Shown: in pieces, positions 1-8,047 of the stretch
Layout: every line of letters starts with the position of its first letter
How positions within the stretch are numbered: position 1 is the first letter of the stretch
The notes under the pieces: generated by a model
The model's database searches: none
What the model was told of the DNA's origin: nothing
The model's input: only the letters and a program-made list of their open reading frames with translations
Translations under genes and position numbers: made by a program
NCBI GenBank assembly: GCA_015486475.1
Contig: WFRO01000072.1
Location: 1 to 12,603 of the forward strand
DNA from: Bacteroidales bacterium
GTDB lineage: Bacteria > Bacteroidota > Bacteroidia > Bacteroidales > VadinHA17
DNA: 12,603 nt
Direction: 5' to 3'

Positions 1-129
1 ATCCCCATCGAGAGCATCGTCCTGAAAGTTACCAAAGCAGTGGTCAGCGCCAGTCAGCAAAAACCGCAGTTCGGGAAGATCGCAGGGCTGGAGGATGAGA
101 ACGGAACTTTCTTTTTCATTTCTAAATAA
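1..129 (+). CDS. C-terminal end of an unidentified protein (5' truncated by the window)
   Basis: Reading frame 1 is open from the first base of the window to a TAA at 127-129, giving 42 residues that begin IPIESIVLKV and end GTFFFISK. The start lies outside the window. I do not recognise the family. The visible tail is a mixed hydrophobic/polar segment with no cysteines, no membrane span and no clear motif, so it looks like the end of a soluble domain. The frame is plausible as coding because it runs on the same strand as the next large gene, is open to the window edge, and its codon use resembles the neighbours. The next gene starts 70 bp downstream (or 19 bp, if the earlier ATG at 149 is used), so co-transcription is possible. 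No function is proposed. Confidence 0.55.
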   Translation: MPIESIVLKVTKAVVSASQQKPQFGKIAGLEDENGTFFFISK

Positions 130-177
130 CGCTTATCGACGCCTGTGAATGAAAATATCTGCTGTCTATAACCCGGC

Positions 178-199
178 CCCCGGGAAAGATCTCCCGGGG
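178..199 (+). promoter_or_regulatory. Perfect 8-bp hairpin abutting the likely start codon
   Basis: Bases 178-185 (CCCCGGGA) are exactly complementary to 192-199 (TCCCGGGG) around a 6-nt loop (AAGATC). The right arm ends at the base before the ATG at 200. The stem is very GC rich and would cover the ribosome-landing region if translation starts at 200. A T6 run at 206-211 lies six bases past the stem, which is too far for a standard intrinsic terminator. It may be a translation-control element, a weak terminator for the upstream gene, or chance. If the upstream ATG at 149 is the true start, the hairpin is inside the coding region. Confidence 0.35.
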
Positions 200-3100
200 A
201 TGAGGTTTTTTGTATGGATCCTCCTTGCCATGCTCTCACTGCCTGTTGCCGGACAGAAATACTTTTTCGATTCCTATGGCGTGGAACAGGGCCTCGGTTC
301 TTCCAAGATCTACTGCATCCTCCAGGATCACCGCGATCTGGTGTGGCTGGGCACCGAAGCAGGCGTATCCCGTTTTGACGGACACACCTTCGTGGATTTC
401 TCTTCCGAACAGGGGATGGCTGAGAACGGGGTGTACTCGGTCTTTGAAGATTCCCGGGGGAACATCTGGTTCGGACACCTCGACGGCGGGATCACACGCT
501 ATGACGGCTATCATTTTGAGGTCATCCGCTTCGATTCTCTTTCTGTCAAAGGCGACATCACCTCTATCCTGGAGACGCAGGACCACCATCTGTGGATCAC
601 CACCAGCGCCTCGGGAGCGCTGAGGATCACCCATCCCTTCGGACCTGTCAATGAGATGGAGGTGGAACAGTTCCTGGGGAAAAAAGGCCTCAGCGACCGT
701 ATCTTCGGCAGTTTCCTCTCCCGTGACGATGATTATTACTGCCTCTCCGATGTAGGGATCCACAAGTACGTACCGGCAGTGGACAGTTTTACCATTTTCA
801 CCCTGAAACATTTCACCCATTACTGGTCGAAAACCTGTATGCTGGAAGACCGGAAGGGAAACATGTGGTTCGGCACATACAACGGCGGGTTGTATAAATA
901 TGATAAGGCAAAGGATACCATGATCGTCTATGATAAACGCGACGGTCTGGCAAAGAACTGGGTGAGCTGTCTTTATGAAGACAGCCGGGGCGATCTCTGG
1001 GTAGGCACCTTCGGCGGGGGGATCACACGCATCCGGGACGGACAGCTCAAGACCTACAACACGGGCAACGGTCTGAACGACGATGTCATACAGTGTCTTA
1101 CCGAAGATCATGAGGGCAATCTGCTTATCGGTACAAGGTACCATGGTCTGAGCATCTTCAAAGGGGAACAGTTCCTGAGCATCAGTGTGAGTGACGGTCT
1201 GAGCAGTCCTTCGGTGTGGTCGATCTGCCAGGCCCCCGGCGGAGCATACTGGTTCGGCACCAACAGCGGGATCACTGTGTATGATCCGGGAAAAGCTCCG
1301 GAGAAAAAATTCCGCTATTACAACCGGAAAGAAGATGGTATAGAAGATCAGATCCGCACCATTGTCAGGGATCCTTCCGGTAATCTCTGGATAGGCACCT
1401 ATCAGGGAGGCATTTTCCAGTACAACCTGAAAAAACAGCGGTTCTTCTATGATTTTTACCTTAACCGGAATCTCTACCGTGACCTGATCGTAACCGCCCT
1501 GGCCGTCGATAAGCACGGAAACATCTGGGCCGGTACCCATGACGGGCTGGCCTGGTATGATCCCCACACCAGGGCCGGGACACGCTACACCCAGGGAAAA
1601 GGGCTCATGGGCAACGGTATCACAGCCCTCTGTTACGACCCGGTCAAAAACAACCTGTGGATAGGCTCGGAAAGAAAAAAGGGCCTCACCTGTTACCATC
1701 TCGACACAAAAAAATTTGAGAAGATCCCCCTGACCAGGCAGTTCGCTCCCCTGGCCATCACCCTGGACGGTAAAGGGAATCTGTGGATGGGCTCGGCCAT
1801 AGGCCTTTTTGCCTGGAACAACGACTCGCTTTATCTGCATCTCACCGAAGAGGATGGGCTACTTTCCAACCATGTCAACCTGGTCATGTCCGATGAAAAA
1901 GGAAATATTTACATCGGTACCAACAAAGGGCTGAACAAGTATGTGCCGGATGAGAAGAAGATGTTCATCTACACAAAACACAACGGTTTCACCGGGATAG
2001 AGACCCTGCGCAATGCAGTGTACCACGACCGGCAGGGATATTTCTGGTTCGGCACCGCCAACGGCGTCACCCGGCTGGATCCCCGTTGTGAGCCGGAAAA
2101 GGTCATGGAGCCTCTCACCCACATCCGGAGCATGCAGGTGAACTATGAGCCCCGCCGCATGACCGGGGGATTGAAACTGAACTACCGGGAGAATGCGATC
2201 ATGTTCAATTACTACAGCATCTGCCTGACCAATCCTGATGCGGTCAGGTATCGTGTGATGCTGGAAGGGGCAGATGCCGGTTGGCGTCCGGTCACGACCC
2301 AGACGCGGGCCATCTATTCCGCCCTGCCTCCCGGGAAATACACCTTCAAGGTGATCGCCCGCAACAGCCAGGGCGTATGGAACAGCACCCCCGTGAGTTT
2401 CAGTTTTTTGATACGCCCGCCTTTTTACCGTACCTGGTGGTTCATCCTGATCATACTGATCCTCGTGACCACCGGTATCATGGCCTATATCAAGATACGG
2501 GAACAGAACCTCATCCGGGAAAAGCTGATCCTCGAAAGGAAAGTGGCGGAACGCACGGCTGAGGTGCTGGAAAAGAGCAAAGAGCTGGAGAAAAAGAACA
2601 AAGACATCACCGACAGCATCCGTTATGCCAAAAGGATCCAGAATGCCATTCTGCCTCCGGCAGATCTCTTCCCCGACACTTTTGTCTATTTCAGGCCCAA
2701 GGATATTGTCAGTGGCGATTTCTTCTGGATGAACACACTGGGGACCAAACGGTTCATTGCGGCTGTCGACTGCACAGGCCACGGGGTGCCGGGGGCTTTC
2801 ATGTCCTTTATCGGCTACAACTCGCTGAACAAGATCGTCAATGAGCGTAATATCACCGAAGCCGCCGCCATCCTCGACCAGCTCAACGAGGAAGTTTACA
2901 AGACCCTGCATGTACAGTCGAAAGACCGGGATGTGAAGGATGGCATGGACCTGGCCCTGCTGGTCTATGACACGGAGACCCGGACCCTGCAGTATGCCGG
3001 GTCCAACAACCCCCTCTACCTCATCCGCCAGGGAGAGCTGCTGGAAATAAAAGCCGACCGCTTTTCCATCGGCATGCTATCGGTGGATACAGGCAGGAAA

Positions 3101-3346
3101 TTCACCAACCATGTGCTGGAGATGAAAGAGGGGGACATGACCTATATCTTCTCAGATGGTTACGCCGATCAGTTTGGCGGGCCGGAAGGAAAGAAGTTCA
3201 AGAGCAGACAGCTGAAGCAGTTGTTCCTGAAGATACACGACCTCAGCGGCAATGAGCAGAAGAGAGCCCTGGAAGAGACGCTTGTCGCCTGGATGGGACG
3301 CGAAGAGCAGATCGATGATATCCTGATCATCGGCACCCGCTATTGA
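200..3346 (+). CDS. Membrane sensor: 14-repeat propeller, Y_Y_Y domain, transmembrane helix and SpoIIE/PP2C phosphatase
   Basis: A 1048-residue transducer that should bind a ligand outside the inner membrane and dephosphorylate a cytoplasmic Ser/Thr-phosphoprotein, in this family usually an anti-sigma-factor antagonist. Residues 1-18 are a signal peptide (MRFFVWILLAMLSLPVAG). Residues 20-630 hold 14 repeats of the Reg_prop type (core D-x-x-G-N-x-W-x-G-T), the number needed for two seven-bladed propellers. Residues about 660-740 are a Y_Y_Y domain, 748-764 a membrane helix, 765-805 a charged coiled coil, and 805 to the end a SpoIIE-like PP2C domain. Its metal-binding aspartates appear intact: D840 (SGDFFW), D857 (VDCTGHG), D917 (GMDLALL), D986 (FSDGYADQ) and D1039/D1040 (QIDDILI). 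An in-frame ATG at 149 would add 17 residues that do not look like a signal peptide; I prefer 200 because the secretion signal begins there. Hybrid two-component sensors of Bacteroidetes share the input half but carry a histidine kinase. No kinase, receiver or DNA-binding domain is present. The substrate and ligand are unknown. Confidence 0.9.
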   Translation: MRFFVWILLAMLSLPVAGQKYFFDSYGVEQGLGSSKIYCILQDHRDLVWLGTEAGVSRFDGHTFVDFSSEQGMAENGVYSVFEDSRGNIWFGHLDGGITRYDGYHFEVIRFDSLSVKGDITSILETQDHHLWITTSASGALRITHPFGPVNEMEVEQFLGKKGLSDRIFGSFLSRDDDYYCLSDVGIHKYVPAVDSFTIFTLKHFTHYWSKTCMLEDRKGNMWFGTYNGGLYKYDKAKDTMIVYDKRDGLAKNWVSCLYEDSRGDLWVGTFGGGITRIRDGQLKTYNTGNGLNDDVIQCLTEDHEGNLLIGTRYHGLSIFKGEQFLSISVSDGLSSPSVWSICQAPGGAYWFGTNSGITVYDPGKAPEKKFRYYNRKEDGIEDQIRTIVRDPSGNLWIGTYQGGIFQYNLKKQRFFYDFYLNRNLYRDLIVTALAVDKHGNIWAGTHDGLAWYDPHTRAGTRYTQGKGLMGNGITALCYDPVKNNLWIGSERKKGLTCYHLDTKKFEKIPLTRQFAPLAITLDGKGNLWMGSAIGLFAWNNDSLYLHLTEEDGLLSNHVNLVMSDEKGNIYIGTNKGLNKYVPDEKKMFIYTKHNGFTGIETLRNAVYHDRQGYFWFGTANGVTRLDPRCEPEKVMEPLTHIRSMQVNYEPRRMTGGLKLNYRENAIMFNYYSICLTNPDAVRYRVMLEGADAGWRPVTTQTRAIYSALPPGKYTFKVIARNSQGVWNSTPVSFSFLIRPPFYRTWWFILIILILVTTGIMAYIKIREQNLIREKLILERKVAERTAEVLEKSKELEKKNKDITDSIRYAKRIQNAILPPADLFPDTFVYFRPKDIVSGDFFWMNTLGTKRFIAAVDCTGHGVPGAFMSFIGYNSLNKIVNERNITEAAAILDQLNEEVYKTLHVQSKDRDVKDGMDLALLVYDTETRTLQYAGSNNPLYLIRQGELLEIKADRFSIGMLSVDTGRKFTNHVLEMKEGDMTYIFSDGYADQFGGPEGKKFKSRQLKQLFLKIHDLSGNEQKRALEETLVAWMGREEQIDDILIIGTRY

Positions 3347-3353
3347 GAATTCT

Positions 3354-3938
3354 TCAGCCGATCTTGGCCATGCCGGCATCCCCGGTATCCCAGGAGGGAG
3401 CCTCGCGGAGGGCCTGTAGTACCTCGCCGGCATGATCCACCACGCTCCACATCCGGCGGTGCATAGGCCGCATGAACTGTTCCCCGATCATCCGGTCAAA
3501 GAAAGAAAGCAGCCCGTCATAAAATCCTTCGCTGTTGAGTATGACCACGGGAGAGCTGATGAAGCCCAGCTGTTTGGACACGAGCGCTTCGCTCAGTTCC
3601 TCAAGCGTGCCGGCGCCTCCCGGCAGGGCAACGATGCCGTCACTCTCACGTATCAGTTTGCGTTTGCGCTCAGCCATGTCCTTCACCACAAACTGTTCCA
3701 CCTCAGGGTGTGCCCATCCGTTCCTTACCATGAACTCAGGGATGACCCCTGTGATCTTCCCTCCTGCGTCCATCACACCCCGTGCCAGATAACCCATCAG
3801 GCCGAAATCACCCCCGCCAAACCAGACGGCAATGCCTTCCTCCGCCAGGAGATGGCCCAGCTGCTCCGCTTCCCGGAGGTATGTTGCAGGGACATGGTTG
3901 CTGGAAGCACAAAAAACCGATACTGTTTTTAAAAGCAC
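3354..3938 (-). CDS. LOG-family protein (putative nucleoside 5'-monophosphate phosphoribohydrolase)
   Basis: A 194-residue Rossmann-fold protein of the TIGR00730/LOG ('lysine decarboxylase-like') family. Characterised members hydrolyse the N-glycosidic bond of AMP or cytokinin ribotides to give base plus ribose 5-phosphate; despite the old name they are not decarboxylases. Visible motifs are a nucleotide-binding glycine loop (FGGGDFGLMG, residues 40-49), the MxxRK element (MAERKRK, with R91) and the signature PGGAGTLEE (106-114) ending in the expected catalytic E114. The open frame continues upstream to an ATG at 4067, but that would overlap most of thioredoxin, and homology begins only at KTVSVFCASS. 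No ATG lies near that point. I chose the GTG at 3938, 10 bp after the thioredoxin stop; a TTG at 3956 overlapping that stop is an alternative. Length fits the family. It is probably co-transcribed with, and perhaps translationally coupled to, trxA. The physiological substrate is not known. Confidence 0.85.
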   Translation of the reverse strand: MLLKTVSVFCASSNHVPATYLREAEQLGHLLAEEGIAVWFGGGDFGLMGYLARGVMDAGGKITGVIPEFMVRNGWAHPEVEQFVVKDMAERKRKLIRESDGIVALPGGAGTLEELSEALVSKQLGFISSPVVILNSEGFYDGLLSFFDRMIGEQFMRPMHRRMWSVVDHAGEVLQALREAPSWDTGDAGMAKIG

Positions 3939-3948
3939 ATGGGAAGCA

Positions 3949-4263
3949 TTAATCAAGCAAAGGCTTGAGTTTGTCCATGAAAACACTTTTGGGTACGGCA
4001 CCCACCTGTTTGGACACAACCTCTCCGTTCTTAAAGAACAATACCGTGGGGATATTGCGGATACCATATTTCACGGCAATGTTGGGATTACTGTCCACAT
4101 CCAGCTTTACGGCCTTCACTTTACCATCCAGCTCTGCACCTATCTCATCAATGATCGGCCCCACCAGGCGGCACGGTCCACACCATTCAGCCCACAGGTC
4201 AACCATAACAGGCACCTGCGATTGCAACACTTCTTCCTCGAAATTAGCTTCAGTTACATCCAT
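3949..4263 (-). CDS. trxA: Thioredoxin
   Basis: A 104-residue cytoplasmic thioredoxin that reduces disulfides in target proteins and is itself recycled by thioredoxin reductase (not in this window). The active site is W27-C28-G29-P30-C31, within VDLWAEWCGPC, closely matching classical TrxA. The buried aspartate D22 and the cis-proline P72 (NIPT) are also present, so the protein should be catalytically competent. There is no signal peptide, and the length is typical for a stand-alone thioredoxin. The start ATG at 4263 lies just upstream of the first beta strand; no Shine-Dalgarno site is visible, as is usual in the phylum. A promoter of the Bacteroidetes type lies 45 bp upstream, so the gene can be expressed independently of dnaE, which lies 93 bp before it on the same strand. 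The LOG-family gene follows closely. Confidence 0.96.
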   Translation of the reverse strand: MDVTEANFEEEVLQSQVPVMVDLWAEWCGPCRLVGPIIDEIGAELDGKVKAVKLDVDSNPNIAVKYGIRNIPTVLFFKNGEVVSKQVGAVPKSVFMDKLKPLLD

Positions 4264-4307
4264 GATCTGTATTTTTTTATTGTTCCATATTTTTCAAAAC
4301 GGGTGTG

Positions 4308-4338
4308 CAAATATATTCATTTTCTCTTTCCCTTGAAA
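4308..4338 (-). promoter_or_regulatory. Bacteroidetes-type promoter of trxA
   Basis: On the minus strand the sequence TATATTTG (plus coordinates 4315-4308) exactly matches the TAnnTTTG -7 box of the Bacteroidetes primary sigma factor. A near -33 element, TTTC (4338-4335), lies 19 nt upstream, which is the expected spacing. Transcription would begin near 4300, giving a short AT-rich leader before the trxA start at 4263. It lies in the 93-bp gap after dnaE. Confidence 0.6.
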
Positions 4339-4356
4339 CGCTTTTTGCCCCCCTGA

Positions 4357-7300
4357 TCAATTTATCTTCACCTCCGGCAATGCACTCTTCTTCAGGAGGT
4401 CAATAAGGTCAGGGGTCAGATTGACCCGGATGGAGCGGGAGAACATGTTCACAGCGATCTTCTCCTCCGGTATATAGACCGAGAACTTCAGCTGGGTCTT
4501 TCCCCGGGGATCGATACGTTTTTTGATATCCTCCAGCAGATCGCTTTTCACGCTTTCCAGGGGCATCTGTATGGTAACCGATTTTACCAGTTTCTCACGC
4601 ACTTCCGAGAGGAGTTGTATCGATTGTATGCGGAATTCCGGCTCATTGTTCCGGTACTTGTTTCGCTGCACTTTCCCCCTGACCAGCAGGGAATATCCTG
4701 TCTGGAAATATTTTTTGAACTCCACGTAATCCGATCTGAAGAGCATGAATCTCCTGGATCCCGTATAGTCCTGCAGGGTCATGCTGCCATAGGGATTACC
4801 GTTCTTGGTCATCGCCTCGTTGGCAGCGGTCACAATGCCGGCCAGGGTAAGCTCTTTCCCGAGCAGTTTATCCAGGTTGTCCAGATCGGTGATCGTCGCA
4901 TTGCAGAAATGCTCTGTCTCCAGGCGGTATTCATCCAGCGGATGGGCGGAGAGGTAGATACCGATAAGATCCTTCTCACGGGTGAGCTTCTCCAGCCTCG
5001 ACCAGTCCTCGGCATCCGGCGGGAGGGGCTTTTGTATCTGTCCCTGTGTCATATCACCGAAAAGGGACCCCTGGATACTGTTTTTCTCCTCTTTCACCCG
5101 GTTCCCATACCGGATCAGATGGTCGATGAAAGTACCGCCCTCCCCGTTGGCGATGATGTACTGGCTGCGTTTGAAACGGTCGATATTGTCGAGGGCGCCT
5201 GCTATGGCCAGGGCCTCCAGGTTCTTTTTGTTGACGGTAAAAAGATTGATCCTGGTCACAAGATCATAGACATCCTTGTAGGGTCCGTTCTTTTTCCGTT
5301 CCCCGATGATGTTCATGGCCGCTGCATCCCCCACTCCTTTAATGCCTTTCAGGCCAAAGCGTATGTTCCCCTCTTTGTTGACCGTGAACATCACATCGCT
5401 CTCGTTCACGTCAGGGCCGAGCACCTCGATGCCCATACGCCGCACCTCGTTGATCATCTTGGTGATCTTTTTGATGTCGCTGATGTTGCGGCTCAGCACG
5501 GCCGCCATGAACTCCTGCGGGTAATAGGCTTTCAGATAAGCGGTCTGGTAGGAGACATAGGCATAGCTGGTGGCGTGTGATTTGTTGAAGGCATATTTGG
5601 CAAAGGCCTCCCAGTCGTGCCAGATCTTCAGGATGATCTTTTCTTCATAACCCCTGGCCTTCGCTCCCTCAACAAACTGTTCGTACAGTTTCTCCATCAC
5701 CTTCTTCTGCTTCTTCCCCATGGCTTTCCGCAGCGAATCGGCCTGTCCTCCCGTGAAGCCGGCCAGCTCCTGGGAGAGAAGCATCACCTGCTCCTGGTAA
5801 ACTGTAATGCCATACGTCTCTTTCAGGTATTTCTCCATCACCGGCAGGTCATACAGGATCTTCTCCTTCCCGTGCTTCCGGGCAATGAACTGCGGCAGAT
5901 AGTCCATCGGTCCCGGCCGGTAGAGGGCGTTCATGGCGATGAGATCCTCAAAACGGTTGGGTTTGAGCTCCCGGAGGAATTTCTTCATCCCCTCCGATTC
6001 GAACTGGAAAAGGCCGGTGGTTTCACCCCGCGTATAAAGATCATATACTTTCTGGTCATCCAGGGGGATGTGCTCAATGTCCACCTCATCCCCCCGTGAC
6101 TCGCGGATGATCCGCAAAGCATCCTGGATGATGGAGAGGGTCTTCAGTCCCAGAAAGTCCATCTTCAGCATCCCCACCGACTCGACATAATCCCCGTCGA
6201 ACTGGGTGATGAGCAGATCGGTCTCTTTGGAAGAGAGAAGGGGGATGTGTTCGATAAGATCATCCCGGCCTATGATGATCCCGCAGGCATGCAGGCCCCG
6301 GTGGCGGATGGCTCCCTCCAGCACCTCGGCAAAACGCAGGGTGCGGGCGATCAGCTCATTGTCCGAGGTACGGGCCTGCGCCAGCTCGGGCACCTCCTCA
6401 AAAGCTTTCTTCAGCGTGGTGCCGGGACTGTCAGGCACCAGCTTGGCCAGATAATCGGCATCGGAGAGCGGCAGTTTCTCAACACGGGCCACATCGCGGA
6501 TGGCCATCTTGGCAGCCATGGTGCCGAAAGTGATGATATGTGCCACCCGGTTCTTGCCATACTTCTCCACCACATATTTCAACACCCGCTCACGGCCCTC
6601 CTCGTCAAAGTCAATATCGATATCAGGCAGTGAGATCCTGTCGGGGTTCAGGAACCGCTCGAAAAGAAGATTGTAATGGATCGGATCGATATCCGTAATG
6701 CCGGTGCTGTAGGCCACCACCGACCCTGCCGCCGAGCCCCTGCCGGGGCCTACGGACACCCCCATGCGCCGGGCTTCATTCAGAAAATCCTGTACGATCA
6801 GGAAATACCCGGGATATCCCATTTTCTTGATCACCGACAGCTCATAGTCGATCCGTTCTTTCAGCTCTTCCGTGATCTCACCGTATCTTTTTTTTGCTCC
6901 CTCATAGGTAATGTGGCGCAGATATTCATTATCGTCGGTAAAGCCTTCAGGCAGGGGGAAGCGCGGCATGATGGGCGGGTGGTTCAGCTCGTATACCTCC
7001 ACCTTTTCCACGATCTCCTGGGTATTGCGGAGCGCTTCCGGCATATCTGCAAAAATAGCGGCCATCTCGGCGCGGGTCTTGAACCATTCCTGCCCTGTGT
7101 ACCTCATCCTTTTGGGGTCGTCCAGGTCTTTACCGGTGTTGATACAGATCAGATGGTCGTGTGCCTCGGCATCCTCCTCCCGGGTAAAATGCACGTCGTT
7201 GGTGGCGATCAGTTTGATCCCGGTCTCGCGGGAGATCTCCCTGAACACCTCGTTCACTTTCTGTTGCCGTTCGAACACATCTTTATCCACCTCAGGATCT

Positions 7301-7839
7301 CCCGAGCGGTGACGTTGCATCTCCAGATAAAAATCATCTCCGAACAGTTTCCGGTACCAGCCGATCACTTCCAGTGCCGCTTCCTTGCCGCCTGAGATAA
7401 CGGCCCGCGGCACTTCACCTCCCAGACAAGCCGTCGAAGCGATGAGCCCTTCGTGGTACTGCTCCAGCAATTCCCTGTCAACGCGCGGCTTATAATAAAA
7501 TCCCTCGATCCAGGCCAGGGACACCAGACGGATCAGGTTTTTATATCCCGTCAGGTTCTTCGCCAGCAGGATCAGATGAAAACCACCCCGGTCCGTTTTA
7601 TCCGACCGGTCAAAACGGCTGCCCGCTGCCACATACATCTCACATCCCAGGATGGGTTTTATCCCGGCACGGGTACACTGATCATGAAAAGCTTTTGCTC
7701 CGAACAGATTTCCATGGTCTGTGATGGCCATCGCTTCCATACCATCCTCTTGTGCCCGCTCCAGAAGATCCGGGATACGGCACAGGCCGTCCAGGATGGA
7801 ATACTGGGTGTGCAAATGTAAATGCGTGAACTGCTCCAT
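4357..7839 (-). CDS. dnaE: DNA polymerase III subunit alpha (replicative polymerase)
   Basis: A 1160-residue C-family polymerase that synthesises the chromosome at the replication fork; the length equals that of the E. coli protein. The N-terminal PHP domain (residues 1 to about 280) seems to keep a full set of metal ligands: H8, H10, D17, H42 (ITDHGN), E67, H88, C138 (TACLGGE), D215 and H217 (NDVH). The palm follows, with SVGPGRGSAAGS and catalytic D406 and D408 (PDIDIDFD); D561 (LKMDFLG) is the third acidic residue. Fingers and a helix-hairpin-helix region (about 855-885) lead to a QGSLF sequence (923-927), which fits the Qxx[LM]F clamp-binding motif and sits where E. coli DnaE has its internal one. 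An OB-fold follows at about 995-1075. The ATG at 7839 starts directly before FTHLHLHTQYS, the usual family N-terminus. trxA follows 93 bp downstream from its own promoter. No promoter was recognised for dnaE itself. Confidence 0.98.
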   Translation of the reverse strand: MEQFTHLHLHTQYSILDGLCRIPDLLERAQEDGMEAMAITDHGNLFGAKAFHDQCTRAGIKPILGCEMYVAAGSRFDRSDKTDRGGFHLILLAKNLTGYKNLIRLVSLAWIEGFYYKPRVDRELLEQYHEGLIASTACLGGEVPRAVISGGKEAALEVIGWYRKLFGDDFYLEMQRHRSGDPEVDKDVFERQQKVNEVFREISRETGIKLIATNDVHFTREEDAEAHDHLICINTGKDLDDPKRMRYTGQEWFKTRAEMAAIFADMPEALRNTQEIVEKVEVYELNHPPIMPRFPLPEGFTDDNEYLRHITYEGAKKRYGEITEELKERIDYELSVIKKMGYPGYFLIVQDFLNEARRMGVSVGPGRGSAAGSVVAYSTGITDIDPIHYNLLFERFLNPDRISLPDIDIDFDEEGRERVLKYVVEKYGKNRVAHIITFGTMAAKMAIRDVARVEKLPLSDADYLAKLVPDSPGTTLKKAFEEVPELAQARTSDNELIARTLRFAEVLEGAIRHRGLHACGIIIGRDDLIEHIPLLSSKETDLLITQFDGDYVESVGMLKMDFLGLKTLSIIQDALRIIRESRGDEVDIEHIPLDDQKVYDLYTRGETTGLFQFESEGMKKFLRELKPNRFEDLIAMNALYRPGPMDYLPQFIARKHGKEKILYDLPVMEKYLKETYGITVYQEQVMLLSQELAGFTGGQADSLRKAMGKKQKKVMEKLYEQFVEGAKARGYEEKIILKIWHDWEAFAKYAFNKSHATSYAYVSYQTAYLKAYYPQEFMAAVLSRNISDIKKITKMINEVRRMGIEVLGPDVNESDVMFTVNKEGNIRFGLKGIKGVGDAAAMNIIGERKKNGPYKDVYDLVTRINLFTVNKKNLEALAIAGALDNIDRFKRSQYIIANGEGGTFIDHLIRYGNRVKEEKNSIQGSLFGDMTQGQIQKPLPPDAEDWSRLEKLTREKDLIGIYLSAHPLDEYRLETEHFCNATITDLDNLDKLLGKELTLAGIVTAANEAMTKNGNPYGSMTLQDYTGSRRFMLFRSDYVEFKKYFQTGYSLLVRGKVQRNKYRNNEPEFRIQSIQLLSEVREKLVKSVTIQMPLESVKSDLLEDIKKRIDPRGKTQLKFSVYIPEEKIAVNMFSRSIRVNLTPDLIDLLKKSALPEVKIN

Positions 7840-8006
7840 TCCCTGACTCTCTGAATATTAGATGATTAAAATGCCCGGAAAACCCGGGACAATCGTTTTT
7901 AAAGGTACAAAATCAAACAGGCAATCGGAAACTTGTTAAAAACTTATTGAAAATTTTGGACGGATATGCCGGGATGCCTGCAAGGGTCCCGTTTTTGAAA
8001 AAAATA

Positions 8007-8036
8007 TTTGGAAAATAAAAATTATTTTTACCTTTG
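8007..8036 (+). promoter_or_regulatory. Bacteroidetes-type promoter for tRNA-Glu and rpsT
   Basis: TTTG at 8007-8010 and TACCTTTG at 8029-8036 match the -33 and TAnnTTTG -7 elements, separated by 18 nt of A/T-rich DNA. A start about 7 nt downstream would fall near 8043, only a few bases before the mature tRNA 5' end at 8048. This is the best-formed promoter in the window and suits a highly expressed RNA/ribosomal-protein unit. Confidence 0.75.
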
Positions 8037-8047
8037 CACTCCAATTT

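Noticed and set aside
149..199. ATG at 149 as start of the sensor
   Set aside because: It adds 17 residues before an ideal signal peptide. It remains possible, but the later ATG at 200 explains the secretion signal better.
236..2911. Antisense open frames of 534 and 350 codons opposite the propeller sensor
   Set aside because: They lie in register with the sense codons, have no recognisable domains, and the sense strand encodes a clear full-length multidomain protein.
3328..3359. Weak ATCGGC/GCCGAT inverted repeat across the convergent stops of the sensor and LOG genes
   Set aside because: A 6-bp stem with a loop of about 20 nt, mostly inside coding sequence and without a T-tract on either side; not a credible bidirectional terminator.
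3939..4067. Extended N-terminus of the LOG-family protein starting at ATG 4067
   Set aside because: It would overlap about 40 codons of a well-conserved thioredoxin in another frame, and the added residues do not match the family.
7874..7888. Small inverted repeat CCCGG/CCGGG in the leader of dnaE
   Set aside because: Only 5 bp with no T-tract and no link to a recognised promoter; too short to interpret.
7969..7996. Possible terminator-like CGGGA/TCCCG stem followed by T5
   Set aside because: The 5-bp stem has a 12-nt loop and no plus-strand gene lies upstream to terminate. No good dnaE promoter was recognised in this 208-bp gap either.
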